Below, in pieces: positions 42,754-52,900 of a stretch of DNA of 64,000 nt. Within the stretch, counting starts at the first letter, position 1, and every line of letters begins with the position of its first letter. Origin of the DNA: Neoluteolibacter marinus (GTDB lineage Bacteria > Verrucomicrobiota > Verrucomicrobiia > Verrucomicrobiales > Akkermansiaceae); NCBI RefSeq assembly GCF_014904755.1, contig NZ_JACZFQ010000003.1, forward strand, positions 1 through 64,000, in the 5' to 3' direction. The notes beneath the pieces are model-generated. The model worked only from the letters and a program-made list of their open reading frames with translations. It was not told the DNA's origin and did not search any database. The position numbers were made by a program, and so were the translations under genes.

Positions 42754-44031
42754 TCATTCTACCGGTACCGCCCGCAAGGCCGGCTCCTCGATCTCCGTCG
42801 CGCGCGGCGGGTCTTCTTCGATGGGTTGGGCTTTTGGAGGGGCGGGTTCGGTTTCCACCGGGCGGGCACGCGGGGCGTTTTCACCGGTGGGGGCCGGAGG
42901 ATCTTCCACCGGCAGGGCCCGCATGGGTTTGACCAGGACGGGTTTCTCTTCCGGCGGTGCCGGCGGGGCGGGCTTGGGTTTCACCACCACGGGCTCCCCG
43001 GCGGGCGGAGGGGTCCGGCGCATCCGGATTTCCACACGGCGGTTGGGTGCCTGCTCCTCGACGCTACCGGTCTTCACCAGCGGCACCGTGCTGCCGAAGC
43101 CGCGGGTGGCGATCTTGTCGTCCTGCAGGTGAAGGGTTCCGGTGAGGTAGTCTTTCACCGCGGCCGCGCGGCGCTTGGACAGGTTCTGGTTGTACGCATC
43201 CGCGCCGAACAGGTCGGTGTGGCCTTCGATCCAGCAGTAGAGATTCGGGTTCCGGTCGATGATCAGCGCCAGCTTCATCATTCCCAGGCGGGCGCTTTCA
43301 CGCAGCTCCGCGCTGTCGTATTCGAACAGCAGGTCGCTGGGCAGCATCGTCATCTTGCCGACCAACACGTCGGCGGGAAGCCCGACCATGTCGTCAAGGG
43401 TGACCATCCCGTCGAGCGTGCCCGCCTCGACCTTGCCGCCGGCGCCCTTCTTCAGGATCTCCTCGGCGAACTGGTCGAGATTCGAGTCGTCCGCCAGTGC
43501 AGCACCGGGATCGACGATGGTCTGGGAATCGGCGGCGAGCGGCAGCGGTTCCTCGGTGCGGCCGATATCCGGCAGCGCGGTGTCGAGGTCGAATCCCGCG
43601 GCGGGGTCGATGGTGATTCCGGCCGGCTCGCCTTCCATCGCGGGGTTGTCGAGCTTGATGGCGAACTCGGGGTCGTTGAGGTCGGGGCGGAGGTCGATTT
43701 CGGTGTCCTCGGGGAGCTTGGCGAGGATGTCGATCTCCTCGAGGAGGGCGGCCGTGTCGGGGGGCGTTTGGTCGATCTCCTCGGGTGCCTGCATTTCGTA
43801 GTCGGGCGGCAGCACCTCGACCTGTTCGAGATTGATGGATTCGGTCTCGAGTTCCTCGAGGTCCTGGATGCCGAGGGCGATCTTGATGTGACCGAGCGCA
43901 AAGAACGCGGCGACGTGGAGGATCACGGCGACGAAGAACGCGACTCCCGCCCACCAGCCCAGGTTGTCCGGACCGGGGAGGCGCAGCGGAGTCGATTCGC
44001 GCATGTCGCGCCAGCTGTAGCCTTCGTCCAC
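42754..44031 (-). CDS. OmpA-family protein with single membrane anchor and proline-rich tail
   Basis: About 425 residues if it starts at GTG 44029-44031. ATG 44002-44004 is the alternative, and the frame is open to 44103. One membrane helix near residues 25-47 (W-W-A-G-V-A-F-F-V-A-V-I-L-H-V-A-A-F-F-A-L) is followed by a long acidic, Pro/Asp/Glu-rich stretch. The OmpA C-terminal peptidoglycan-binding domain is I-E-G-H-T-D-L-F-G, then L-S-K-R-R-A-A-A-V and N-R-R-V-E-I-R. After it comes a Pro-rich tail of about 80 residues. An inner-membrane anchor with a periplasmic OmpA domain recalls MotB/TolR-type proteins, but no motor partner is adjacent. Divergent from the histone-like gene. Confidence 0.85.
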   Translation of the reverse strand: MDEGYSWRDMRESTPLRLPGPDNLGWWAGVAFFVAVILHVAAFFALGHIKIALGIQDLEELETESINLEQVEVLPPDYEMQAPEEIDQTPPDTAALLEEIDILAKLPEDTEIDLRPDLNDPEFAIKLDNPAMEGEPAGITIDPAAGFDLDTALPDIGRTEEPLPLAADSQTIVDPGAALADDSNLDQFAEEILKKGAGGKVEAGTLDGMVTLDDMVGLPADVLVGKMTMLPSDLLFEYDSAELRESARLGMMKLALIIDRNPNLYCWIEGHTDLFGADAYNQNLSKRRAAAVKDYLTGTLHLQDDKIATRGFGSTVPLVKTGSVEEQAPNRRVEIRMRRTPPPAGEPVVVKPKPAPPAPPEEKPVLVKPMRALPVEDPPAPTGENAPRARPVETEPAPPKAQPIEEDPPRATEIEEPALRAVPVE

Positions 44032-44123
44032 GGGCCGACTATACGCCGCAACGGGCCCGTGACAATCACCGGCTTGCAACGGGTCTTGCTCCTTGGCACT
44101 CACCGTGCTGATCTAAATTTGCC

Positions 44124-44462
44124 ATGCCTGCAAAGAAAGCTGCGAAGAAAGTGGCGGCCCCCAAACCGGTCGCCAAGGTTCCTGCCAAGAAAGCCGCCAA
44201 GAGGGAGGTGAAAGCGGCCGCCGAGGCGCCTGCTGAAAAACCTGCCGAGGCGCCTGCTGAAAAGGCTCCGGCAGCGGCGAAGAAGGCCGCGGCACCCGCG
44301 AAAAAGGCGGCCGCGAAGAAGGCCGCCCCGGCGAAGAAGACGGTCGCCAAGAAAACCGCCACCGACATCGAGGTGGCGGCCTACTTGAACTACCGCAACC
44401 GCGTCGAGAAAGGATCCCCGGGGGATTCCCTGACCGACTGGCTGGATGCCGAGAAATCCTGA
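44124..44462 (+). CDS. Histone-H1-like Lys/Ala/Pro-rich protein
   Basis: A 112-residue basic protein. Residues 1-80 are almost entirely Ala, Lys, Pro and Val in repeats such as P-A-K-K-A-A-K-K and A-P-A-E-K, the composition of bacterial H1-like DNA-binding proteins. The last 30 residues form a distinct acidic/aromatic helix pair (V-A-A-Y-L-N-Y-R-N-R-V-E-K-G, then L-T-D-W-L-D-A-E) that resembles the small DUF2934 domain. It is presumably a nucleoid-associated protein. A homoserine dehydrogenase gene follows about 30 bases later on the same strand. Confidence 0.8.
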   Translation: MPAKKAAKKVAAPKPVAKVPAKKAAKREVKAAAEAPAEKPAEAPAEKAPAAAKKAAAPAKKAAAKKAAPAKKTVAKKTATDIEVAAYLNYRNRVEKGSPGDSLTDWLDAEKS

Positions 44463-44495
44463 CCCGATTTGCGCTTTCCCGCGCCGTCGGCCGGC

Positions 44496-45824
44496 ATGAT
44501 GGTCGGCGGCGTGAAATGCTCTTCGATTGGCATCGGTTTGGCGGGGCTCGGCACCGTCGGTTCCGGCGTGGTGCTCGCCCTTGAACGCAACGCCGGGCTC
44601 ATTGCCGATCGCACCGGCGGGCAGGTCCAGCTCGCCGTCGCCAAGGTCCTGGTCCGCGATCCCGCCAAGGTCCGCCCGGTGAAGCTGCCGGATGAGCAGC
44701 TGACCACTTCGTGGCGCGAACTCGTCGATGATCCCGCGGTGGATATCGTGGTCGAATTGATCGGCGGGACGACGGATGCCTTCGAAATTGTCGCCGCGGC
44801 GCTCAAGGCCGGCAAGCCGGTGGTCACCGGCAACAAGGCGCTGCTCGCCGAGCGCGGCGTGGAGTTGTTCGCCCTGTCGAAGGAGCATGAGGTTCCGATC
44901 CATTTCGAGGCCGCGGTTGCCGGCGGGATCCCGATCATCAAGACGGTGCAGGAGTCGTTCATCGGCAATCGCATCCACTCGCTGACGGGAATCATCAACG
45001 GCACCTCCAACTACATCCTGGAACGGATGACCACGGCCGGGCTGGAGTTTTCCGATGCCCTGGCCGAAGCCCAGGCGCTGGGTTACGCGGAGGCGGACCC
45101 GGCCCTTGACGTCAATGGTTGGGATGCCGCCCACAAGGCGATCTTGCTGGCGACGCTCGCCTACGGGTTCCCGATCGATCCCGCGGACGTCCACGTCGCG
45201 GGGATCGAGCAGGTGCGGCCGATCGACATCGAGTTCGCCACCCGGCTCGGCTACGTCGTCAAGCTGCTCGCCGTGGTCCGGGAGCACCCGGACGGGGCGG
45301 TGGAGCTGCGGGTCCAGCCTTCTTTCATCGCGAAGAATCACATCCTTGCCAGCGTCCAGGGCGTCTTCAATGCGGTGGCCGTGCACGGTGATGCCGCAGG
45401 GGATTCGCTCTTCTACGGCCGCGGCGCGGGCCAGGATCCGACGGCTTCCTCGGTGGTCGCCGACCTGGTCGAAGCCGGGCGTTCGCTGCGCCAGCCGTCG
45501 GGTCACCGCGGCTTTCTTCCCTACCGGGACAAGGGCAAGCTGCTGCCGGTGGAGGACACCGAAACCGCGTACTACGTGCGCTTCGACGTCACCGACCGTC
45601 CGGGCGTGATCGCCGAGGTGGCGCGGGTGCTGGCGGATGCCGGCATCGGCATTTCAGGCACCCACTCGCCGGTGAAGCCGGATCAGCCGGACGCCGACTT
45701 CCTCGACATGGTGTTCCTCCTGCACACCTGTCGCTTCGGGCGGCTGCAGGAAACCTTGGCGAAGATCGAGGCACTCGACTGCATCAACAGCCAGCCGGTG
45801 GTGTTCCGGATCGAGAAACTCTGA
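44496..45824 (+). CDS. hom: Homoserine dehydrogenase
   Basis: About 442 residues from ATG 44496. ATG 44499 or GTG 44511 (V-K-C-S-S-I-G-I-G-L) would fit the family equally well. It reduces aspartate semialdehyde to homoserine on the route to threonine and methionine. The NAD(P) site is G-L-A-G-L-G-T-V-G-S-G-V. The catalytic domain has N-G-T-S-N-Y-I-L and E-A-D-P-A-L-D-V-N-G-W-D-A-A-H-K. A C-terminal ACT domain (Y-V-R-F-D-V-T-D-R-P-G-V-I-A-E-V) suggests feedback control by threonine. It is a stand-alone enzyme with no aspartokinase fused. Confidence 0.94.
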   Translation: MMVGGVKCSSIGIGLAGLGTVGSGVVLALERNAGLIADRTGGQVQLAVAKVLVRDPAKVRPVKLPDEQLTTSWRELVDDPAVDIVVELIGGTTDAFEIVAAALKAGKPVVTGNKALLAERGVELFALSKEHEVPIHFEAAVAGGIPIIKTVQESFIGNRIHSLTGIINGTSNYILERMTTAGLEFSDALAEAQALGYAEADPALDVNGWDAAHKAILLATLAYGFPIDPADVHVAGIEQVRPIDIEFATRLGYVVKLLAVVREHPDGAVELRVQPSFIAKNHILASVQGVFNAVAVHGDAAGDSLFYGRGAGQDPTASSVVADLVEAGRSLRQPSGHRGFLPYRDKGKLLPVEDTETAYYVRFDVTDRPGVIAEVARVLADAGIGISGTHSPVKPDQPDADFLDMVFLLHTCRFGRLQETLAKIEALDCINSQPVVFRIEKL

Positions 45825-45873
45825 GGAACCCTTGTTCCTTGTCACCCGCCGCGGCGCGGGCTTTGCTCCGCCC

Positions 45874-46665
45874 GTGCGCTGGCTTGAACGGATCGAACGA
45901 AGACTCGAATGGCTCCACTTCCCGGGGTTGTTCAAGTACCTGACCTTCCTCGGCGTGATCGCCTACGCCTGCCAGTGGGCGAACAAGGACATCGGATATC
46001 TGCTGGATTTCGACCGCGAGAAGGTCTTCGCCGGCGAGGTCTGGCGGGTGGTCACCTTCCTGTTCACCCCGATGGGCCTGCGCAGTTTCGGCCCGGTCGG
46101 GGTGTTCTTTTTGTTCATCGCGGTGCAGATCGCGTTTTTGATCAGCGACTCCATGGAGTCGGCCTGGGGGCCGACCCGTGTCACCCTCTACATCCTCTTG
46201 GCCTTCATCGGGTTGTTGGTGTCGAACTTTCTCTTTCCGCATGCCCCCCCGGTCAGCGGCTCGATGCTCTACACCTCGATGTTCTTCGCCTTCGCGACGC
46301 TGTTTCCGAAGGTGGAGTTCATGATCTTTTTCCTGTTTCCGGTTCAGGTCCGGATCCTGGCGGCGATCGGCGCGGTACTGCTCCTGCTGAACTGCCTGGG
46401 GAATCCGGCCATGCTGGCGATCGTCGTGCCGGCGATGATCCCGTATGCGCTGTGGGTGCTGCCGGACGTCATCCATGGCCGCAAGTCGCTGGTGAAGGCG
46501 GCGCAGCGGCGGCGCAAGTTCAACGTCGACAGCAAGCCGGAGGGAACCGCGTTCCATCATTGCGAGGTGTGCCATCGCACCGAGCGCGATCCGGAAGACC
46601 TCGAGTTCTTCGTGATGCCCGACGGCAAGGAATACTGCAAGGAGCACCTGCCGCCGCAGGCCTGA
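45874..46665 (+). CDS. Rhomboid-fold membrane protein, probably inactive, with C-terminal zinc-ribbon-like tail
   Basis: About 263 residues from GTG 45874. The frame is open back to a TTG at 45832. Five or six membrane segments are visible, beginning F-K-Y-L-T-F-L-G-V-I-A-Y-A-C. The stretch G-E-V-W-R-V-V-T-F-L-F-T-P matches the rhomboid loop/TM region. The position of the catalytic G-x-S-G reads P-V-S-G-S-M-L-Y and no TM6 catalytic His is apparent, so it is likely a pseudo-protease. The last 45 residues carry H-H-C-E-V-C-H and Y-C-K-E-H-L, a CxxC/CxxH pair that could bind zinc. It lies between hom and sufS on the same strand with short gaps. Confidence 0.7.
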   Translation: MRWLERIERRLEWLHFPGLFKYLTFLGVIAYACQWANKDIGYLLDFDREKVFAGEVWRVVTFLFTPMGLRSFGPVGVFFLFIAVQIAFLISDSMESAWGPTRVTLYILLAFIGLLVSNFLFPHAPPVSGSMLYTSMFFAFATLFPKVEFMIFFLFPVQVRILAAIGAVLLLLNCLGNPAMLAIVVPAMIPYALWVLPDVIHGRKSLVKAAQRRRKFNVDSKPEGTAFHHCEVCHRTERDPEDLEFFVMPDGKEYCKEHLPPQA

Positions 46666-46720
46666 GTTCGCGGGACTTTTCGCGTGCATTCGCCGTCCCG
46701 CTGGCTTCCCTTGCCCGCAC

Positions 46721-47929
46721 ATGGCATTCGATCCCTCCACGGTCCGCGGCGAATTCCCGATCCTCGATCAGGCGGTCAACGGCCGCCCGCTCGTCTACCT
46801 CGACAATGCCGCGACCACCCAGAAACCGCGGGCGGTGCTCGACGCCTCGCGCAACTACTACCAGCGGATCAATGCCAACATCCATCGCGGCACCCACCTG
46901 CTGGCCCGGGCCGCCACCGAGTCCCACGAGGCCGCGCGGGCGACGGTGGCCCGCCACCTGAATGCCGCGGAGCCGGCCGAGGTGATCTTTACCTCCGGCA
47001 CCACCGACTCGATCAACCTGGTCGCATCGATCCTTTCGCTGGCCCCGGGCGATGAAGTGCTGATCACCACGCTCGAGCACCACTCGAACATCGTTCCCTG
47101 GCAGATGCTGTGCGAGCGCAGCGGTGCGGTGCTCAAGGTGGTGCCCTGCCTCGACGACGGGACCCTCGACCAGGCCGCCTTCGGGAACCTGCTTTCCGAC
47201 AAGACCCGCATCACCGCCTTCGGCTGGGTCTCCAATGCCTTCGGGACCGGAAATCCGGTGCTGCAAATGACGGCCGCTGCCAAGGCCGCGGGTTCGTTGG
47301 TGTTGATCGATGCCGCGCAAGCCGCGCCGCACATGGTAATCGATGTGCAGGCCCTGGGCGCCGACTTCCTCGCCTACTCCGGTCATAAGGTCTATGCCCC
47401 GACCGGGATCGGTGTGTTGTGGGGAAAGCGTGACGTGCTCGATGCGCTGCCCCCTTGGCGCGGTGGCGGGGAGATGATCAAGGAGGTGAGCTTCGAGAAA
47501 ACCACCTACAACGACCTGCCCTTCAAATACGAAGCCGGGACGCCGAACATCGAGGGCGCGATTGCCTTGGCGGCGGCGCTCGAGTTCGTCGACGGCCTCG
47601 GTCTCGAGAGCATCGCTGCCCACGAACAGGCGCTGATCCAGCGCGCTGCGGACGGACTTTCCTCCCTGCCGGGGACCCGGCTTTACGGTCCCGCCGACCG
47701 CATCGGCGCACTTTCCTTCGCGGTCGAGGGCGTGCACCACTACGACCTCGGGACGCTGATCGACCAGATGGGCGTCGCCGTCCGGACGGGTCACCATTGC
47801 TGCCAGCCGCTGATGGCGAGGTTCGGGATCACCGGCACCACCCGCGCCTCGTTCGCGCTCTACAACACCGCGGAAGAGGTCGATGCCCTGGTCCTGGCGG
47901 TGGAGAAAGCGGTGGCGATGCTCCGTTAG
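46721..47929 (+). CDS. sufS: Cysteine desulfurase SufS
   Basis: A 402-residue PLP enzyme that takes sulfur from cysteine as a persulfide for Fe-S cluster assembly. Markers: Y-L-D-N-A-A-T-T-Q-K-P at the N-terminus, the PLP Lys223 in Y-S-G-H-K-V-Y-A-P-T-G-I-G, and active-site Cys360 in V-R-T-G-H-H-C-C-Q-P-L-M. The R-T-G-H-H-C context separates SufS (group II) from IscS. Length equals the E. coli protein (406). Its partner sufE lies about 1.6 kb downstream, after a lysyl-oxidase-like gene. No sufBCD genes are in the window. Confidence 0.95.
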   Translation: MAFDPSTVRGEFPILDQAVNGRPLVYLDNAATTQKPRAVLDASRNYYQRINANIHRGTHLLARAATESHEAARATVARHLNAAEPAEVIFTSGTTDSINLVASILSLAPGDEVLITTLEHHSNIVPWQMLCERSGAVLKVVPCLDDGTLDQAAFGNLLSDKTRITAFGWVSNAFGTGNPVLQMTAAAKAAGSLVLIDAAQAAPHMVIDVQALGADFLAYSGHKVYAPTGIGVLWGKRDVLDALPPWRGGGEMIKEVSFEKTTYNDLPFKYEAGTPNIEGAIALAAALEFVDGLGLESIAAHEQALIQRAADGLSSLPGTRLYGPADRIGALSFAVEGVHHYDLGTLIDQMGVAVRTGHHCCQPLMARFGITGTTRASFALYNTAEEVDALVLAVEKAVAMLR

Positions 47930-47981
47930 GCGGCGTAAACTTCACGTTTTCAATTCGCCGGAATCCGTGGAAGATCCCGGC

Positions 47982-49511
47982 ATGAAACCGGCCATCACCC
48001 TCGCGCTCGGCCTTGCGTTCACCCTCCCGCTGCCTGCTCATCCTGAGGCCACGCCCCTCCCGAAGGTCATCCAGGGCGGCGTCCCGCTGATGGGGCTTAC
48101 CTCGCAGGACCCGGACGGCTTGGTTGTGTACAAGTTGATCGTGCCGCCCGCCACGGCCCGCCTGAACGTCATCTCCAGCAGTGGCATCGGCAACGTGCGG
48201 ATGTACCTGCGGCAGGGGGCCCATCCCACCTACAACGGCGCGGAGGCCGACTATGAAAGCAGCTACCCCGGGACCCGGCAACGGATCCAGGTGATCGAGC
48301 CCGACCCCGGTGCCTGGTATGTCGGCATCCAGGGGTCATCCGGCGGCTATGCCGGCGTGCGCTTGCAGGCAGTGACAAAGCTCGAGAAGGGGGCGATCGC
48401 CCCGCCGGTTTTCCTTCCGCCCCCCGGCGTCTATCCCGGCGAAGTGTCCTGCCTCATCAAATCGCGGGGCCGCGGGACGTCGGTCTACTACACGCTCGAT
48501 GGCAACGATCCCGACACCGGCTCCACTCCCGCGGACAAGACCACCAAGGTGACGCTGACCGGCGATACCACCTTCAAGGCCCGGGCCTATGACAAGAATG
48601 GCCAGGCCGGTCCGGTGGCCGAGGCGGACTATCAGATTCGTGCGAACGGCGACGTGATCGATCTGGTCAACACCCAGTCCGTGGCGCATCTCGCGTCCGA
48701 AAAGGGCGGGCGCCACCTGTTCCGGATCTCCGCGGAGGGCGGCGAACGTCTCGTGGTGGTCACCGAGGGCGGCAAGGGTAAGTCGACGATTTCGATCAAC
48801 CACGGCAGCATCCCGCCGGTGGGCAAGCCGGGCAAAGATGCGACCTTCCTGCGTGGCACAAATTCCGTCGAGATCCCGGAGACCCTTGCCGGCGACTACT
48901 ACATCGCGCTCGACGCCGCCTCGGGCTACTACGGGCGCACGATCATCGCCTACCTCGCGACCAATCAGCCCGACCTCATGCCGTGGGCCGAGGCGCTCCA
49001 GCCGTATGTCAGCGTCGAGTTCTTTTCGGCGGCCTCCTGCGAGGTGGAAGAGGGCTTGATCGGTGCTGGCGAGCGCCGGTTGCTGCGCTACAACACCGAG
49101 GTGAGGAACATCGGCGGTGACGACCTGGTCATGCCGCCGCCGGAGGACAACCCCTTCTTCGAATACCACGCCTGTCACGGGCACTATCACTTCAAGGGCT
49201 TCGCCGCATCCCGCTTGCTCGACCTCGGGGGCAACGAGCTGCGCACCAGCCGCAAGGTCAGCTTCTGTTTGCTCGACAACGCCCGCTGGTCGTCCGCGGC
49301 ACCGACCAGGCGCCGCTTCACCTGCAGCAACCAGGGCATCCAGGCCGGCTGGAGTGACGTCTACGACAGCGGGTTGCCCGGCCAGTGGATCGAGATCGGC
49401 GACCTTCCGGCCGGCGATTACCAGCTGGAGCTGACCGTCAACCCCGATGGCATCCTGCCGGAGTCGAACGTGGAGAACAACACGGTCGTCATCCCGGTGA
49501 CGATCCCTTGA
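47982..49511 (+). CDS. Secreted lysyl oxidase-like copper protein
   Basis: A 509-residue exported protein starting at ATG 47982. Signal peptide 1-20. A PPC-like beta-sandwich (25-130) is followed by a chitobiase C-terminal-like Ig domain (140-215, Y-Y-T-L-D-G-N-D-P). A second beta-sandwich comes next (225-320). Residues 335-509 are a lysyl-oxidase domain. The copper-binding stretch is H-A-C-H-G-H-Y-H (396-403). Lys425 in R-K-V-S-F-C-L and Tyr461 in W-S-D-V-Y align with the human residues that form the lysine tyrosylquinone cofactor. The end has G-Q-W-I-E-I-G-D-L-P-A-G-D-Y and N-V-E-N-N-T-V. It would oxidise amines outside the cytoplasm, and the substrate is unknown. It sits between sufS and sufE on the same strand. 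Confidence 0.88.
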   Translation: MKPAITLALGLAFTLPLPAHPEATPLPKVIQGGVPLMGLTSQDPDGLVVYKLIVPPATARLNVISSSGIGNVRMYLRQGAHPTYNGAEADYESSYPGTRQRIQVIEPDPGAWYVGIQGSSGGYAGVRLQAVTKLEKGAIAPPVFLPPPGVYPGEVSCLIKSRGRGTSVYYTLDGNDPDTGSTPADKTTKVTLTGDTTFKARAYDKNGQAGPVAEADYQIRANGDVIDLVNTQSVAHLASEKGGRHLFRISAEGGERLVVVTEGGKGKSTISINHGSIPPVGKPGKDATFLRGTNSVEIPETLAGDYYIALDAASGYYGRTIIAYLATNQPDLMPWAEALQPYVSVEFFSAASCEVEEGLIGAGERRLLRYNTEVRNIGGDDLVMPPPEDNPFFEYHACHGHYHFKGFAASRLLDLGGNELRTSRKVSFCLLDNARWSSAAPTRRRFTCSNQGIQAGWSDVYDSGLPGQWIEIGDLPAGDYQLELTVNPDGILPESNVENNTVVIPVTIP

Positions 49512-49571
49512 GCGGCAGGCGGGCACTTTCCGCGTGCAATCCCCGGCGGGCGACCTTTCCCTGTCGGCGCG

Positions 49572-49988
49572 ATGAGCATCGCCGAAAAACAACAGGAGAT
49601 CCTCGAGGAGCTGTCCTTCTTTCCCGACTGGCAGGAGCGCTATGAGTACGTCATCGGGCTGGGTCGCAAGCTGGCCGCGATGCCGGAAGAGCTGAAGACC
49701 GCGGACAAGCTGATCAAGGGCTGCCAGTCCCAGGTCTGGCTGGATGCCCGCGGGGAAGACGGCAAGGTCCGCTACCTCGCCGACTCCGATTCCGTCATCA
49801 CCAAGGGCATGATCGCCCTCTTCGTGCGCGTTCTCGACGGCGAGGCTCCCGACGACATCCTGTCCGCCGACCTGTCGTTCATCGACCAAACCGGCCTCAA
49901 GGAGCACCTCGCCCCGACCCGCGCGAATGCCCTGAACCTGATGGCCACCCAGATGAAGCAGCGCGCGCTGGAGTTCGGTGCGGCTTGA
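49572..49988 (+). CDS. sufE: SufE sulfur acceptor protein
   Basis: A 138-residue protein that accepts persulfide sulfur from SufS and passes it to the Fe-S scaffold. The acceptor Cys51 lies in L-I-K-G-C-Q-S-Q-V-W-L, the same position as in E. coli SufE. The rest matches the family (R-Y-E-Y-V-I-G-L-G-R-K-L, then L-S-F-I-D-Q-T-G-L-K-E-H-L and P-T-R-A-N-A-L). It starts 60 bases after the lysyl-oxidase-like gene and ends five bases before the convergent giant repeat gene. Confidence 0.95.
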   Translation: MSIAEKQQEILEELSFFPDWQERYEYVIGLGRKLAAMPEELKTADKLIKGCQSQVWLDARGEDGKVRYLADSDSVITKGMIALFVRVLDGEAPDDILSADLSFIDQTGLKEHLAPTRANALNLMATQMKQRALEFGAA

Positions 49989-49992
49989 GGAG

Positions 49993-52900
49993 TCAAGGTT
50001 CCTCGGGATCCGGCCCGGGTTCGACGCGGAGCCGTATGAAGAGGTGAGGAAACTGTTCCGTCGAGTATCCCGGCAGGGTCACGTACAGTGTTTGCATGCC
50101 GTTGCCATGGTTCTCGATGGCTTTCATGTGGGGGAGATCAAAGTGCGCTTTCCAATCTGACAGATTCACGCCGACATCGAAGACGAGGTGCCAATCTTCC
50201 AGGTCCGAGGGCTGGTCGACTTGAAGGAGAAGGTAGTTTTCCGTGGCCTCAATGATGAAAGCTGGTTCGAAATCCGCGACGAGGGGATTGCTGCCAAGGC
50301 CGAGTTCGATCTGATTTGACCTGCCGTCGCCATCGGGATCGTCCTCCGAGCCGCGGCCGGCGTCCGGCGGTGAGAAATAATTCTCCGACCACAGGAGGTA
50401 AGCTGCCGAGTCGATTGTGAGCGTGAACTCGCCGCTGTTTCCCTCGGTGTTGTCGTCCACCGCGATCAAGTACTCGGTTGCGGCCATGGCATCGAGGAGA
50501 AGCGACGATGTTCCTGCTGCTTCCCGGGTCAGCCCGGTGAGGGCCGAGCCACGGTAGACTGCAAGTCGGAGCGATAGTCCTGCGGGCTCCGTGGAGATCC
50601 GGTAGACGCCGTCGGCCCCTGCCTTCCAGCGGTACCACCGCGACCGTGCGGCCGGGCGTGAGGCATGGAAAGGCTCGCGCTCTTCGAAAGAGCAACCGGA
50701 CAGCGTGCTGGTGATGCGAACGCTTTGTCCACTCGGCAGAGCCGCCGCGTCGGCGAACATGTCGCCGGGTGGACTCAGGCTGAGTTTCAGAGAGAATTCA
50801 CCGCCGCTGGAAGTCCCCGCAGCGACGACATAGGATTGGCCCGCGACCACCGGGTAGTTGCCGGCGACACCCGCCAGGGCTGGCACCGCCTTGAGATTGG
50901 CAAGGCTGTTGCCCTGATAGATCCGCGACCATGCAGGATTGGCGGACAGGAACAGGATGCCATCGCGTGGGGCCACCCATTTCCACCACAGGGATCTCGA
51001 GTGGGTGCTGCCTAGGTGAAGTTCTTCGTCGCGCTCGGTGGTGGCACCGCGGCTTGACGCGGACACCTGGATCGCGTCTCCGGCCAATGGGACCGCCGAG
51101 GCAAAGTGGTCGTTGGCAGGAGCAGCAAGCGTCGGGGCGGAAAGTGTCAAACGAGCGAAGCCGAAATTCACTTCCTCGGTGCTACCGATCGCGATCGCGT
51201 AGGTGTTTCCGGCTGCTGCGAAGAAGCGGTAGATCCGGTCGCCGGAGGTATCGAGGGCGACGGGAGTGATATGGGACGGCGAAGTTCCCTGGCTGACCCA
51301 GGCCGTGGCGGGGAAATCGGAGTCGCGGACATCCAGATCAAACCAACCGTCCTGGGGCGCAGTCCATTGCCACCACACAGAGCGGGAGCTGAGGATTTCT
51401 CCCATCTGGGTCGAGGCTCCGGTGGCCAGGATTTCGCTGGAGATTGGAAGCGTCGAAGGCAGGACGAGCGGATCGTCGAAGTCATCGTGGTCCAGTTCGG
51501 TGAATTCGAGCTCGAGCAGGAAGTCGAGCGGGATGGCTCCCACTTGGATCGCGTAGCTGCTGCCCGCGGTGACGGGAAGCGCGAAGCGGTCGCCGGAATA
51601 GGGCAAGGCTTCGATCTCCACCAATTCCAGTAGTTGGTTTCCAGTAAAGATCCCAATGTCGATGTGGGCGCTGGGTTCGATCTTTTTGATGGTCAACGCC
51701 CCGTTTGCCGGAGCAGTCCAGGACCACCATCGGGTGCCTTCTGGTGGCGAGTAGGCATTCGGGGGATTCAGTTCGTCGGCTTCCCGGGTCGCGAGCTTGG
51801 TGGTACCCTCCAATCGCAGGTGGGTGCCGTTCCCGAGGTCCATGCGGTTGGCAAACAAGTCGTTGTTGCCGTAGTCACGCGGCTGGATTCTCAGCAGGAA
51901 ACCAATCGCTTCTTCCTCGGTCTTTGCCACCGCGGCGATCCGGTAGGTCGTACCGGCGGACGCGGTGAAGTCGAAGGCCCGTGTCCCGGAAGCATGACGC
52001 TGCAAGGTTGCCAGGGAGTCGCCGAGATAGATCCAAATGTCCGGTGTGGCCGCGCCTACAAGCTCGATCCGGAAAGCTCCGCTTGCCGGGGCTGTCCATT
52101 CGTACCAGACGGTGCGGTTGCGTGCCGAGCTGTTGTGATGCCACGGTTCGTCTGCCTCGCGCGACGATCCGGACAAGCTGCCGCTGGTCTCGACACTTGC
52201 TCCGGAAAGCACGGTGGCGGCCGAGAAGGCGTCGTTCGCTGGCGCCCCATTTTCAAGTTCCCACGAGAGCAAGTAGGTAATGTCGGTCGAGGAAGAACTC
52301 GCGGCCAGCCAATAGGTCTCTCCGGAAACGGCATGGAACCGCATGGACTGGGCGCCGCTCTCGACGAACTGCAAGGAGTCGAGGGATTCGCCGCGGTAGG
52401 CACCGAGGTTGACGGACGCGGTGTCCGCGAGCCACGTCACCGGCCCATCGGACGGCGCGGTCCATTGCCACCAGGTGCTTGCGGTGTCGGAGGAGGAATG
52501 CCCAACCGGTTCGCCGGGTTGCAAGGAGCAACCGCTTTGGCTTCCGTTGACACTTCCCACCGTTCCTTCGAGTGGCAATGCGTCCGTGAATTGATCGTTC
52601 GGAGCGACGATGGCCGGAGTGCTGAGGGACACGGAAAACGCCGACGGGGTCGAAGAGTCGAGGGCGATCCGATAGTCCGTGCCTGCAACCGCGTCGAACT
52701 CGAGGGGTTCCAAGCCCGACACCACGGTGTCGAGAGCATTAAGCGTGTCGCCGGTGTAGACCCCCGCCCGCATTGTGGCGGAGGAGGCGGAGAGAACCAC
52801 GGGACCGGTAACGTCAGCGGTCCATTGGTACCAAAGGGATCGTGTTGCAGGCTGTCCGGCGTGATCGGGCTCACCGGCTTGGGCCGTGGCATCGGCGTTG

